Assembly (NCBI GenBank): GCA_020630715.1
Contig: JAHDIQ010000008.1
Coordinates: 87,003-151,002, forward strand
Direction: 5' to 3'
Length of the DNA: 64,000 nt
Source: Nonlabens sp.
GTDB taxonomy: Bacteria > Bacteroidota > Bacteroidia > Flavobacteriales > Flavobacteriaceae
Both the position numbers and the translations under genes were made by a program. The notes beneath the pieces were generated by a model, which saw nothing but the letters and a program-made list of their open reading frames with translations, searched no databases and had not been told where the DNA came from. Shown here piece after piece: positions 44,878 to 53,110 of the stretch (the first letter of the stretch is position 1; each line of letters opens with the position of its first letter).

Positions 44878-46515
44878 ATGAAAAGATTCTTACTATTAAT
44901 TACAGCAATGGCACTTATTGCTTGTGAAGAAAAGTCCACCGCAGATTTATTGATTACTAATGCTACCATTTACACCGTAGATAATGATTTTGCGACAGTA
45001 GAAGCTATGGTAGTTAAAGATGGTGAAATCATCGCAACGGGTACATCAACTAGTTTACAAGAACAATATCAAGCTACTGAATCCATAGACGCCACAGGTA
45101 AGTTTATTTATCCAGGACTGATAGATGCACATTGTCACTTTTTTGGACTAGGACAGCAGGCACAACGTGTTGATTTAATGGGAACCACTAGTTATGAAGA
45201 AGTGATTCAAAGAGTACAAGATTTCCAAAAAGTAAATAATCGCGATTTTATCATAGGTCGTGGATGGGATCAAAACGATTGGGATGTTAAAGAATTTCCT
45301 ATTAATCAGGTCTTTAATAAACTGTTTCCAGATATTCCAGTAGCCTTAACACGTATTGATGGTCATGCGATGATTGCAAATCAGGCAGCGCTAGATGCAG
45401 CAGGAATTGATAAGAGTACACCATCAGATGGTGGCGCGATTCTTATGAAAGATGGAGAACTTACTGGTCTTCTAGTAGATAATCCTATGGAATTAGTAGA
45501 AGCAGTATATCCTAAGCCATCACGTCAAGACATGATTAATGCTTTATTGTTAGCACAAAAAGAAAACGTAAAATATGGTTTAACTACGGTAGATGATGCT
45601 GGATTACATCGTGATGTGATAGAAGTGATTGATAGCTTACAGCAAGCTGGTGATCTTAAAATGAAGATGTATGTGATGATAAGCAATACACCAGAAAACC
45701 TAGATTATTATTTAAATAAAGGGATCGTAAAAACAGACCGTTTAAATGTAAGATCTGTAAAATTTTATGCAGATGGTGCGCTAGGAAGTCGTGGTGCGGC
45801 ATTAAAAGAACCGTATCACGATCAGCATGATCATTATGGAGCTTTATTGAGTCCTGTAGAAAAAATCAAAGAAACGGCAGCGCGCATAGCTGCATCAGAT
45901 TACCAGATGAACACACATGCCATAGGTGATAGTGCAAATTATGTGGTGCTAAAGACTTATGAGGAATTATTACGCAACAAAACAAATCAGCGATGGAGAA
46001 TTGAACATGCACAAGTTGTAAGTCCAGAAGATTTTAAATACTTTAACGCTGGTAATATTTTACCGTCAGTACAACCTACTCATGCGACTAGTGATATGTA
46101 CTGGGCAGAAGATAGAGTAGGACCGCAACGTATTAAAGGTGCTTATGCTTATAAAACCTTATTAAAAGAATCTGGTATGTTAGCATTAGGAACAGATTAT
46201 CCCGTAGAGCAGGTGAATCCATTTCTTACCTTTTATGCTGCAGTAGCAAGGCAGGACACCAGTGGTTATCCAGATGGTGGTTTCTTACCAGAGCAAAGTC
46301 TTTCACGCGAGGAAACCTTACGCGGTATGACTATCTGGGCTGCTTATTCAAATTTTGAAGAAGATGAAAAAGGAAGTCTAGAAGTAGGTAAAGCTGCAGA
46401 TTTTATCATTACTAGTAAAGATTTAATAACCATTCCAGTGAACGAAATCCCTACCTTTAAAGTGGATGCTACTTATATCAACGGTGAGCTGGTTTACTCA
46501 GTAGCAAACAACTGA
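44878..46515 (+). CDS. YtcJ-like amidohydrolase lipoprotein
   Basis: A 545-residue metal-dependent amidohydrolase (amidohydrolase_3 type). It has a lipobox cysteine at residue 16, the metal motif GLIDAHCHFFGLG, GRGWDQNDW, FYADGALGSRGAAL, MNTHAIGDSAN, RIEHAQVVSPED and LGTDYPVEQVNP. The substrate is unknown; relatives hydrolyse N-formyl or cyclic amide bonds. I chose the ATG before KRFLLLITAMALIAC because it gives a proper lipoprotein signal; an upstream ATG at 44821 does not. Its 3' end overlaps the convergent VOC gene by 22 bases. Confidence 0.87.
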   Translation: MKRFLLLITAMALIACEEKSTADLLITNATIYTVDNDFATVEAMVVKDGEIIATGTSTSLQEQYQATESIDATGKFIYPGLIDAHCHFFGLGQQAQRVDLMGTTSYEEVIQRVQDFQKVNNRDFIIGRGWDQNDWDVKEFPINQVFNKLFPDIPVALTRIDGHAMIANQAALDAAGIDKSTPSDGGAILMKDGELTGLLVDNPMELVEAVYPKPSRQDMINALLLAQKENVKYGLTTVDDAGLHRDVIEVIDSLQQAGDLKMKMYVMISNTPENLDYYLNKGIVKTDRLNVRSVKFYADGALGSRGAALKEPYHDQHDHYGALLSPVEKIKETAARIAASDYQMNTHAIGDSANYVVLKTYEELLRNKTNQRWRIEHAQVVSPEDFKYFNAGNILPSVQPTHATSDMYWAEDRVGPQRIKGAYAYKTLLKESGMLALGTDYPVEQVNPFLTFYAAVARQDTSGYPDGGFLPEQSLSREETLRGMTIWAAYSNFEEDEKGSLEVGKAADFIITSKDLITIPVNEIPTFKVDATYINGELVYSVANN

Positions 46516-46913
46516 TCCATATCTTTAAATGCTTTAAACTCTAAGGCATTACCGCTAGGATCTAGAAAAAACATGGTTGCCTGTTCACCAGGTAATCCTT
46601 CAAATCTGATGTAGGGTTCTATGATGAATTTGATATGCTTTTCTTGTAATGCTTTTGCAAAAGCTTGAAACACATCCCATTCTAGCACCACACCAAAATG
46701 TGGTACAGGAACTGCTTTACCGTCCACAGCATTACTAGAAACTCCAGGTGCGTTATCAGAAATATGAATTACCAGCTGGTGACCAAAAAAGTCAAAATCT
46801 ACCCAGTGATCACTACTGCGACCTTCAGTACAACCTAAAGTGTCTCTATAAAAATCACGCGTGGTCGTAATCTCTTTTACGGGAATGGCTAGGTGGAATG
46901 GCGTTAGTTTCAT
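46494..46913 (-). CDS. VOC-family (glyoxalase-like) protein
   Basis: A 139-residue vicinal-oxygen-chelate fold protein with two beta-alpha-beta-beta-beta units: LTPFHLAIPVKEITTTRDFYRDTLGC (in part) and VPVPHFGVVLEWD, ending FFLDPSGNALEFKAF. Metal ligand positions His and Glu are present. Substrate unknown. Residues from 46651-46664 read AFAKA and the DNA is a palindrome variant of the dispersed repeat. It overlaps the end of the amidohydrolase gene. Confidence 0.88.
   Translation of the reverse strand: MKLTPFHLAIPVKEITTTRDFYRDTLGCTEGRSSDHWVDFDFFGHQLVIHISDNAPGVSSNAVDGKAVPVPHFGVVLEWDVFQAFAKALQEKHIKFIIEPYIRFEGLPGEQATMFFLDPSGNALEFKAFKDMDQLFATE
46651..46664. repeat. Symmetric variant of the dispersed palindrome inside the VOC gene
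   Basis: GCTTTTGCAAAAGC differs from the core at two symmetric positions, so it is still perfectly palindromic. It encodes AFAKA. It could be coincidental. Confidence 0.45.
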
Positions 46914-46960
46914 AATGATGTTCTAGGGTTATTTAATGTCACTTTAAGCGACAGCGTTGC

Positions 46961-47044
46961 ACTAAGTTTATCGAAGTGTCGAGAGGTCTTTGACAAAATC
47001 GGGTATATTAAATTTAGTGATATAGGTCTCGACTGCGCTAGACC
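46961..47044. repeat. REP-like intergenic repeats between the VOC gene and clpP
   Basis: ACTAAGTTTATCGAAGT (46961-46977) is the inverse of the repeat at 10017-10033 with one mismatch. GGTCT and AGACC at 47025-47044 flank CGACTGCGCT, a core shared with 57196-57215. No gene is credible here. Confidence 0.5.
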
Positions 47045-47060
47045 AGACACGTACAAAGGT

Positions 47061-47090
47061 AAAAATAAAAAAGCCACAATAAAGTGGCTT
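47061..47090 (-). terminator. Terminator of clpP
   Basis: On the minus strand AAGCCAC and GTGGCTT flank a 6-base loop and run into TTTTATTTTT. Confidence 0.85.
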
Positions 47091-47117
47091 AAACATAAGT
47101 GTAATAGACTGGATTCT

Positions 47118-47660
47118 TTATAAAACTCCATCTACGATGCCGTATTTTACAGCTTCATCTGCGCCCATCCAGTAATCACGGTTAAAGTCTTTCATTACTT
47201 TGTCAAAAGTCTGCCCACAATTATCTGCTAGGATTTGTGCGCTTAATTCTTTTGTTTTTAGAATTTCTTGAGCAGTAATTTCTATATCAGCACTCGTACC
47301 ACGAGCACCACCACTAGGCTGGTGAATCATCACGCGACCATGTTTTTGAATAAAACGTCTTCCCTTTTCACCACCAGAAAGTAGGAGCGATCCCATACTA
47401 GCAGCTAGACCACTACATACGGTACTTACAGGGCTTTTAATTTCCTGCATGGTATCGTAAATAGAAAAACCTGCGGTTACATATCCACCAGGACTATTGA
47501 TTACAAAAGTGATTTCTTCATTACTTAAAGAATCTAGGTATAATAAACGATCCACGCAGTGACGTGCCGTTTTATCATCTACCATTCCCCAGATGAACAA
47601 TTTACGTTGTTCTATATAGGTTTCGTCGATTCTATCTTGAAGTTTAAAAGGCTTGCTCAT
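47118..47660 (-). CDS. clpP: ClpP-family serine protease, stand-alone paralogue
   Basis: Proteolytic chamber subunit of Clp protease. The 180-residue product is slightly short. Catalytic elements are visible: SGLAASMGSLLL (Ser), VMIHQPSGGARG (His) and the later Asp region. Usual ClpP reads VGQAASMGA and MIHQPLGG, so this diverges. Neither tig nor clpX is adjacent, suggesting a second clpP of the kind flavobacteria often carry. It may act with another ClpP or have a specialised partner. Confidence 0.88.
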   Translation of the reverse strand: MSKPFKLQDRIDETYIEQRKLFIWGMVDDKTARHCVDRLLYLDSLSNEEITFVINSPGGYVTAGFSIYDTMQEIKSPVSTVCSGLAASMGSLLLSGGEKGRRFIQKHGRVMIHQPSGGARGTSADIEITAQEILKTKELSAQILADNCGQTFDKVMKDFNRDYWMGADEAVKYGIVDGVL

Positions 47661-47737
47661 TATGATTCTAAGTTTGGTTTAAAAGTAAGGAATATTGCGA
47701 TTCCTTATTTTGATTTTAGAGATTAATTAAGGAATTA

Positions 47738-48583
47738 TTACTTTTCTAAAAAGTCTATGATGAGTCTCGTGTTTTCTTCAGTATGTAAACTATGACCACC
47801 GGTATTTGTGATGTGTAATTCACTATTTTGCATGGCGTTGTGAATTTGCTGGCTAGCGCTTGCCGGTACCACTACATCTGCTTGTGCATGTAGTAATAAA
47901 GTTTCTGTGGATAACGCTTTCGCGAAAAGCGATACTTTAAAATCCTTTATGTAATAACCAAAATTCTTTTTAAGTAATTCATTTAAGGCACCATACACGC
48001 GATTATTAAAACTCAATAATTGCTGGTAACCTTTCATAATTACCTCTAGCGAGTTAGGACTTCCTAACAAGATTAACTTTTTAAGTGACTCAACAGGTTG
48101 TTCATGTACACTGTAAACCGTCGCCATCGCACCTACACTATGTGCCATAATAATTTCTGGCTGGTAAAGACTATTAACCGTTTTTATAATTCCGGCGTAT
48201 TTAATTGCTGTAAATAAGGTGCCATCTGTCATCCCATGTGCTGGTGCATCTATGGCTATAATGTTGTAGTTCCTTTTCTTTAATTCTGGGAAAACATATT
48301 TCCATCTAAAGCTATTTGATTCCCAACCGTGCAATAGCAAGATCGTAGGTCCATCACCTTGCCAGTGATACAGCATGAATAGTCCATCATCATAAGCGAT
48401 GCGTTGTTGCCTAGCAGTATCTAGAAATTCCTTTTGAATAGAATTAGAACGCACACGGCCACGTCTAGGTGTGCTAAAAACTTCTAGAGCCTTAATTCCA
48501 GCCTTTTCTTTATTAAAAAGTGCTATGAGGTTAAAGTAAAAGCCATACAGTTTAGGTATGGCTTTTTCTAATAGTTTTTTCAT
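47738..48583 (-). CDS. Alpha/beta hydrolase
   Basis: The 281-residue product has the alpha/beta-hydrolase fold: oxyanion motif LLLHGWESNSFRW, IIAIDAPAHGMTDG, nucleophile elbow MAHSVGAMA (Ala in place of the first Gly of GxSxG), an Asp in LLLHAQADVVVP and His in NTGGHSLHTEEN. Substrate unknown. A palindrome copy with one extra A encodes LFAKAL in the cap region. It lies 10 bases downstream of a lipoprotein gene. Confidence 0.87.
   Translation of the reverse strand: MKKLLEKAIPKLYGFYFNLIALFNKEKAGIKALEVFSTPRRGRVRSNSIQKEFLDTARQQRIAYDDGLFMLYHWQGDGPTILLLHGWESNSFRWKYVFPELKKRNYNIIAIDAPAHGMTDGTLFTAIKYAGIIKTVNSLYQPEIIMAHSVGAMATVYSVHEQPVESLKKLILLGSPNSLEVIMKGYQQLLSFNNRVYGALNELLKKNFGYYIKDFKVSLFAKALSTETLLLHAQADVVVPASASQQIHNAMQNSELHITNTGGHSLHTEENTRLIIDFLEK
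47916..47930. repeat. Dispersed palindrome with one inserted A, inside the hydrolase gene
   Basis: GCTTTCGCGAAAAGC. The extra base breaks the symmetry. The reading frame still yields FAKA. Confidence 0.85.
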
Positions 48584-48593
48584 TTGATCTGGT

Positions 48594-49139
48594 TTACCAT
48601 GAGATGATCATTTTATGTACTGTTGCATCATCTGGGATCATACTTTTCTCAATTTTTGCATTCATATCAAATTGTAGATCTATAGGCAACTCCTTTTTAT
48701 CTACAGTAAAGTAAAAGTTTTCATCACTTACACGGATTACCGCATCCATGATCATATTATCGATACTAGAGATCTTATAGGCATCGCTAATTTGTTTAAA
48801 CGTACTGGAAATGGTGATTCCTTTGGCAGTTTTAAAGCGATCGTCATGAATCTTAATGTATTCTATGGTTGAGGTGCTATCTGTTTCTATTGGAGTTAAG
48901 GTTAAAAGATGTTTCCCACCTTTTTCATACACTTCAATATCTGCAGGACCATTGCTAAAAGCATCACCTTTTACCGGTTTAATTAAACTGTCGTTTGCAT
49001 ATAGCGCATCTAATTGATAAACCATAGTAGAATCAGTAACATGGCCTACACGCTGTTTACTCCATTCAAAAGGATTTTGCTTTTTCTCACAAGAAGCCAA
49101 AACGATTACTGCCGCAACTATTAATAGTACTTTTTTCAT
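48594..49139 (-). CDS. Putative lipoprotein of unknown function
   Basis: I do not recognise this 181-residue protein. It has a short lipoprotein signal with cysteine at residue 17, then EKKQNPFEWSKQRVGHVTDS. The mature part is mostly polar beta-strand-like sequence without cysteine. It lies 10 bases upstream of the hydrolase gene on the same strand. Confidence 0.85.
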   Translation of the reverse strand: MKKVLLIVAAVIVLASCEKKQNPFEWSKQRVGHVTDSTMVYQLDALYANDSLIKPVKGDAFSNGPADIEVYEKGGKHLLTLTPIETDSTSTIEYIKIHDDRFKTAKGITISSTFKQISDAYKISSIDNMIMDAVIRVSDENFYFTVDKKELPIDLQFDMNAKIEKSMIPDDATVHKMIISW

Positions 49140-49269
49140 TGATTGTTATTATAAGTGCAAAACTAGCGGTACTAAGGGAAACTTAAAATGTAATTAGGAT
49201 AATTTTCTTAAAAGTTATTTACGATTTAGGCTAGTAAAAACTCCTACAAAAATATTTTTCTTTTTCTCC

Positions 49270-49632
49270 TTAGATCCAGTCTAATTGATCTTTAGTTAAT
49301 TCATGTTTTACATCACCAGTATGTGCTGTGCTTGCCGGCTCAAAAAGCATAACGTGACATTCTTCATGAGCAATAGGTTTATGTTGCACACCGCGTGGTA
49401 CAATGTACATTTCGCCTTCATTTAAAGTGATGGTTTTTTCCATAAGCTCGATGATTAATTGTCCCTTAATTACGTAAAACAATTCATCTTCTTGCTCATG
49501 ACTGTGCCATACAAATTCGCCTTGCAACTTAGCTAGTTTTACTTGTTGACCGTTGAGTTCACCTATGATTTTAGGCGTCCATTGATCATTAAATAATGAA
49601 AGTTTTTGTTTCAGGTTGATGGTGCTATCCAT
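49270..49632 (-). CDS. Small cupin-domain protein
   Basis: The 120-residue product is a single cupin barrel with metal-ligand motifs WHSHEQEDELFYVIKGQL and the second motif MYIVPRGVQHKPIAHEEC. The role is unknown; such proteins bind metals or sugars or act as isomerases. It is separated from the upstream thioredoxin-like gene by a terminator, so it is likely transcribed from its own promoter. Confidence 0.88.
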   Translation of the reverse strand: MDSTINLKQKLSLFNDQWTPKIIGELNGQQVKLAKLQGEFVWHSHEQEDELFYVIKGQLIIELMEKTITLNEGEMYIVPRGVQHKPIAHEECHVMLFEPASTAHTGDVKHELTKDQLDWI

Positions 49633-49642
49633 GATTTATAAA

Positions 49643-49672
49643 TAAAAAAACGCAGCTTTTTAAAACTGCGTC
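49643..49672 (-). terminator. Terminator after the thioredoxin-like lipoprotein gene
   Basis: On the minus strand ACGCAG and CTGCGT flank an AT-rich loop and are followed by seven T. Confidence 0.8.
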
Positions 49673-49697
49673 GTAAAATAATATTTTAAGTTAAATA

Positions 49698-50294
49698 CTA
49701 GTTATCGTACGAATGCTTGTAATCTTGGCCAGTAACGATTTTTAAAATGTCAGCTTCTAGAGATTCCCTAGGACGCTCTACATAACGACCTATTTCTTCT
49801 CCATCTCGATAAAAGATAAAAGTAGGAACACGAATGATGTTGTTTCCAGACACTAAATTACTAGGTTCCTTTTTTGAACGGTCTACTGTTACTAAGGTTA
49901 AATTATCTTCATTGAAGCCTACTTCATCTAATAGTTTATAAAACTTAGGTGTTTCTCTTTTGGAATCACCACACCACGTACCCATAAAAGCTTTTATTTC
50001 TACTTTCTTCAAACCTTTTTTAAGTGCTTTTCTAGTGTCTTCATCTAGGGTGTAGGATTCGTATTTAGGATTGAACCACGATGCAAATGGTTCTTGATTA
50101 AAATCACTTTTTTGCGCAATTCCGCTTAAATGACCATCAACTAATTGAGCTCCTAGTGGAAGTTCAGCCTCCATGGTTTCTGCTTTAGCTATTTTGGGCG
50201 GTTTAGGTGGTTCTGGAGTATCAGTCGTTGCTGCCTTTTGCGTTCCACAAGAAGCCAAAACTATAAGTGCGAGTACTAGAATTATTTTTTTCAT
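49698..50294 (-). CDS. Thioredoxin-like lipoprotein with CxxS site
   Basis: The 198-residue product has a lipobox cysteine at residue 16, a Pro-rich linker, and a thioredoxin-like domain with FMGTWCGDSKRETPKFY and the cis-Pro region IIRVPTFIFYRDGEEIGRYVE (in part). The active-site second cysteine is serine (CGDS), so classic disulfide cycling is unlikely. It starts 4 bases downstream of gpmI. Confidence 0.85.
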   Translation of the reverse strand: MKKIILVLALIVLASCGTQKAATTDTPEPPKPPKIAKAETMEAELPLGAQLVDGHLSGIAQKSDFNQEPFASWFNPKYESYTLDEDTRKALKKGLKKVEIKAFMGTWCGDSKRETPKFYKLLDEVGFNEDNLTLVTVDRSKKEPSNLVSGNNIIRVPTFIFYRDGEEIGRYVERPRESLEADILKIVTGQDYKHSYDN

Positions 50295-50298
50295 AGGG

Positions 50299-51813
50299 TC
50301 AAATTAATGAATTTTGAGTCATTTCTTCAGGTTGTTTAACACCTATTAACTTTAATATGGTAGGAGCGAGGTCACCTAAAATACCATCTTTTACTTTTTT
50401 AAAGTCCTTATCAACTAAAATAATAGGAACAGGATTAGTGGTGTGCGCTGTGTTCACGCTACCATCTGGGTTGATCATTAATTCACAATTTCCATGGTCT
50501 GCGATGACGATTACGGTGTAATCATTCTCTTGAGAAGCTGTAATGACTTGCTTTGCTGCATCATCCACTGCCTCACATGCAGCTACGGCAGCCGCCATAG
50601 AACCCGTATGACCTACCATATCTGGATTAGCAAAATTGAGACAAATAAAATCGGCGTGTTGTTTATTAATTTCTGGAATGATACTGCTAGAAACGCAATC
50701 TATAGACATTTCTGGTTGTAGGTCATAGGTAGCAACCTTGGGCGAGTTGCACATAATGCGTTCTTCACCTTCAAATGGTTCTTCCTGTCCACCATTAAAG
50801 AAAAAGGTCACGTGTGGATATTTCTCCGTCTCGGCGATGCGTATTTGTTTTTTTCCAGCCTCTGATAATACCTGACCTAATGTGTTTTTTAAATTATCTT
50901 TTTCAAAGATCACTTTTACACCTTTATAGCTGTCATCATATTTAGTCATGGTGACGTAATACAAATCTAATGCATGTGTATTTTGCTTGTGAAAATCTTG
51001 TTGTGAAAGCATTTGCGTTAATTCCCTACCACGATCTGTGCGGTAGTTAAAAAAGATCACCACATCACCATTTTCAATAGTAGCTACCGGTTCTGTACCA
51101 TTAAGCATGACGATGGGTTCTATAAACTCATCCGTAATCCCATTCTCATAACTTGTTTTTATGCTCGATACCGCATCATGGCTAGGCGCACCTATTCCAT
51201 CTACTAATAAATGATAGGCTTGTGCCACACGATCCCATCGCTGGTCTCGATCCATCGCATAATAACGACCTATAACGCTGGCTAGTTGTGCATTTGTTCC
51301 TGCAATGTGTTTCTCTAGATGTGCGATATGTCCAGCACCAGATTTAGGATCTACATCGCGACCATCTGTAAAAGCATGGATAAAAACATCTTCTACGCCG
51401 TGTGTTTCGGCGACATCCAGTAATGCTTTTAAGTGATCTATATGAGCATGCACGCCACCATCAGAGACTAATCCTAGGAAATGAACTTTTTTGGATTCCG
51501 CTTTCGCGAAAGCTAAAGCATCCACAAGCACTTGCTCATCCTTTAGAGTGTTGTCTTTAATAGCTTTATTGATTTTTGCCAAATCCTGATACACAATTCT
51601 GCCAGCACCTAGATTCATATGGCCTACTTCACTATTTCCCATCTGACCTTCTGGAAGTCCTACATGTTCACCATCAGTACGCAATGTAGCATGCGGATAC
51701 TTGTCGTATAAACTATCTATAAAAAGTGTGTTAGCTTGTGCTATGGCACTTACTTTAGGATCTTGCGTGATTCCCCAACCGTCGAGAATCATTAAAATTG
51801 TTTTCTTATTCAA
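50299..51813 (-). CDS. gpmI: 2,3-bisphosphoglycerate-independent phosphoglycerate mutase
   Basis: Interconverts 3- and 2-phosphoglycerate in glycolysis, with two Mn ions and a phosphoserine. The 504-residue product has MILDGWG, the catalytic Ser61 in GQMGNSEVGHMN, HFLGLVSDGGVHAHIDHL, HAFTDGRDVDPKS, YYAMDRDQRWDR and IADHGNCELM. The palindrome at 51500-51513 encodes residues 101-105, AFAKA, where relatives typically have AYAKEN before the KKVHF strand, so the change is a substitution. Length is normal. Confidence 0.96.
   Translation of the reverse strand: MNKKTILMILDGWGITQDPKVSAIAQANTLFIDSLYDKYPHATLRTDGEHVGLPEGQMGNSEVGHMNLGAGRIVYQDLAKINKAIKDNTLKDEQVLVDALAFAKAESKKVHFLGLVSDGGVHAHIDHLKALLDVAETHGVEDVFIHAFTDGRDVDPKSGAGHIAHLEKHIAGTNAQLASVIGRYYAMDRDQRWDRVAQAYHLLVDGIGAPSHDAVSSIKTSYENGITDEFIEPIVMLNGTEPVATIENGDVVIFFNYRTDRGRELTQMLSQQDFHKQNTHALDLYYVTMTKYDDSYKGVKVIFEKDNLKNTLGQVLSEAGKKQIRIAETEKYPHVTFFFNGGQEEPFEGEERIMCNSPKVATYDLQPEMSIDCVSSSIIPEINKQHADFICLNFANPDMVGHTGSMAAAVAACEAVDDAAKQVITASQENDYTVIVIADHGNCELMINPDGSVNTAHTTNPVPIILVDKDFKKVKDGILGDLAPTILKLIGVKQPEEMTQNSLI
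51500..51513. repeat. Dispersed palindrome inside gpmI
   Basis: Exact core in the AFAKA frame. Confidence 0.95.
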
Positions 51814-51910
51814 ACTGGATATCTTTGGCTCTAAAATTACGGAATGAGCTATTGAAATTACGGTTTTAAGATGATTTTATACTAAACCGATTTCGGTAAG
51901 GTCATATCTA

Positions 51911-53110
51911 CTAGTTTATTGCTTGAGCAATCATCCAGCCACCAGTCCATGCGTTTTGGAAATTAAAACCACCAGTGATAGCATCAATGTTTAGGACTTC
52001 ACCAGCGAGATAGAGGTTTTCTTGCTTTCTAGATGCAAAGGTTTTAAAGTTGATTTCTTTTAAATCCACGCCACCAGCAGTAACAAATTCTTCTTTAAAA
52101 GTGCTTTTACCATTGATGGAAAAAGAGCTAGATGTTAATATAGTCGCTAGATGTTGTAAATCTTTGTTAGAACAGTCTGCCCAGTTTTTTTGGGTTAAGT
52201 TGATGCTTGCAACTAGAAATTTCCAAAGTCTTTTAGGTAATTCAAATAACCATTCATTTCCTACTTGTTTTTTACTACCGCGATGTGCAACTAGTGTTTC
52301 ATAACAATCTTGTGTTGAAATATGGTTTAACCAATTAATCACTACGTCAAATTTATAACCAGATTCATGTAATTCTCTCGCGCCCCAAGCGCTCATTTTT
52401 AAAATTGCGGGTCCAGAAAAACCCCAATGGGTAATTAGCAAAGGACCTTGAGACTCTAGTCGTAGCTGTGGTATTTCAACGCTGGTTTCTAGGGCAATTC
52501 CTGCAAGTTCTGTAATTTGTTTATCTACCAGATTAAAGGTAAAAAGTGATGGAACTGCATCTACAATTCTGTGGCCTAAATCACGCATCATTTCCCATAC
52601 TTTAGGACTGCTTCCTGCGGTTACTACTAGGTTTTTACATGTAAAATTCTGTTCTTTGGAATGTACTTTCCAGTGGCCTTCTTTATTAATAGAGGTTACG
52701 TTATGACTAGTAAGGATGTCGATGCTGTGCTTTTGCACAAGCGACATAAAACAATCTATGATAGTTTGTGAGGAATTTGAAGTAGGGAACATACGGCCAT
52801 CTTCTTCAATTTTTAATTCGACACCACGTTCTTCAAACCACGCAATCGTATCACCAGTCATAAAACTGTGAAATGGTCCTAATAATTCCTTCTCACCACG
52901 AGGATAATAGAGTGATAAATCTTTAGGAACAAACTCTGCATGAGTGACATTGCAGCGTCCACCACCAGAAATACGTACTTTTTGAAGCACGTCTTTCCCG
53001 CGTTCAAGAATAGCGATTCTCGCATCTGGTAGACGATCTGTTAGATTAATGGCTGTGAAAAATCCTGCGGCGCCACCGCCTATAATGATAGTGTGGTAGT
53101 TAGTATTCAA
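51911..53110 (-). CDS. HI0933/BaiN-type FAD-dependent oxidoreductase
   Basis: Flavoprotein of unknown substrate. The 399-residue product has the FAD site IIGGGAAGFFTAINL, RISGGGRCNVTHAEF, VVTAGSSPKVWEM, THWGFSGPAILKMSAWGAREL (in part), and FVTAGGVDLKEINF followed by GEVLNIDAITGGFNFQNAW (in part), all of the HI0933 family. Its start overlaps the end of the aldehyde dehydrogenase gene by 11 bases, so it ends the kynurenine-pathway group, though a role in that pathway is not implied by the family. Confidence 0.9.
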   Translation of the reverse strand: MNTNYHTIIIGGGAAGFFTAINLTDRLPDARIAILERGKDVLQKVRISGGGRCNVTHAEFVPKDLSLYYPRGEKELLGPFHSFMTGDTIAWFEERGVELKIEEDGRMFPTSNSSQTIIDCFMSLVQKHSIDILTSHNVTSINKEGHWKVHSKEQNFTCKNLVVTAGSSPKVWEMMRDLGHRIVDAVPSLFTFNLVDKQITELAGIALETSVEIPQLRLESQGPLLITHWGFSGPAILKMSAWGARELHESGYKFDVVINWLNHISTQDCYETLVAHRGSKKQVGNEWLFELPKRLWKFLVASINLTQKNWADCSNKDLQHLATILTSSSFSINGKSTFKEEFVTAGGVDLKEINFKTFASRKQENLYLAGEVLNIDAITGGFNFQNAWTGGWMIAQAIN

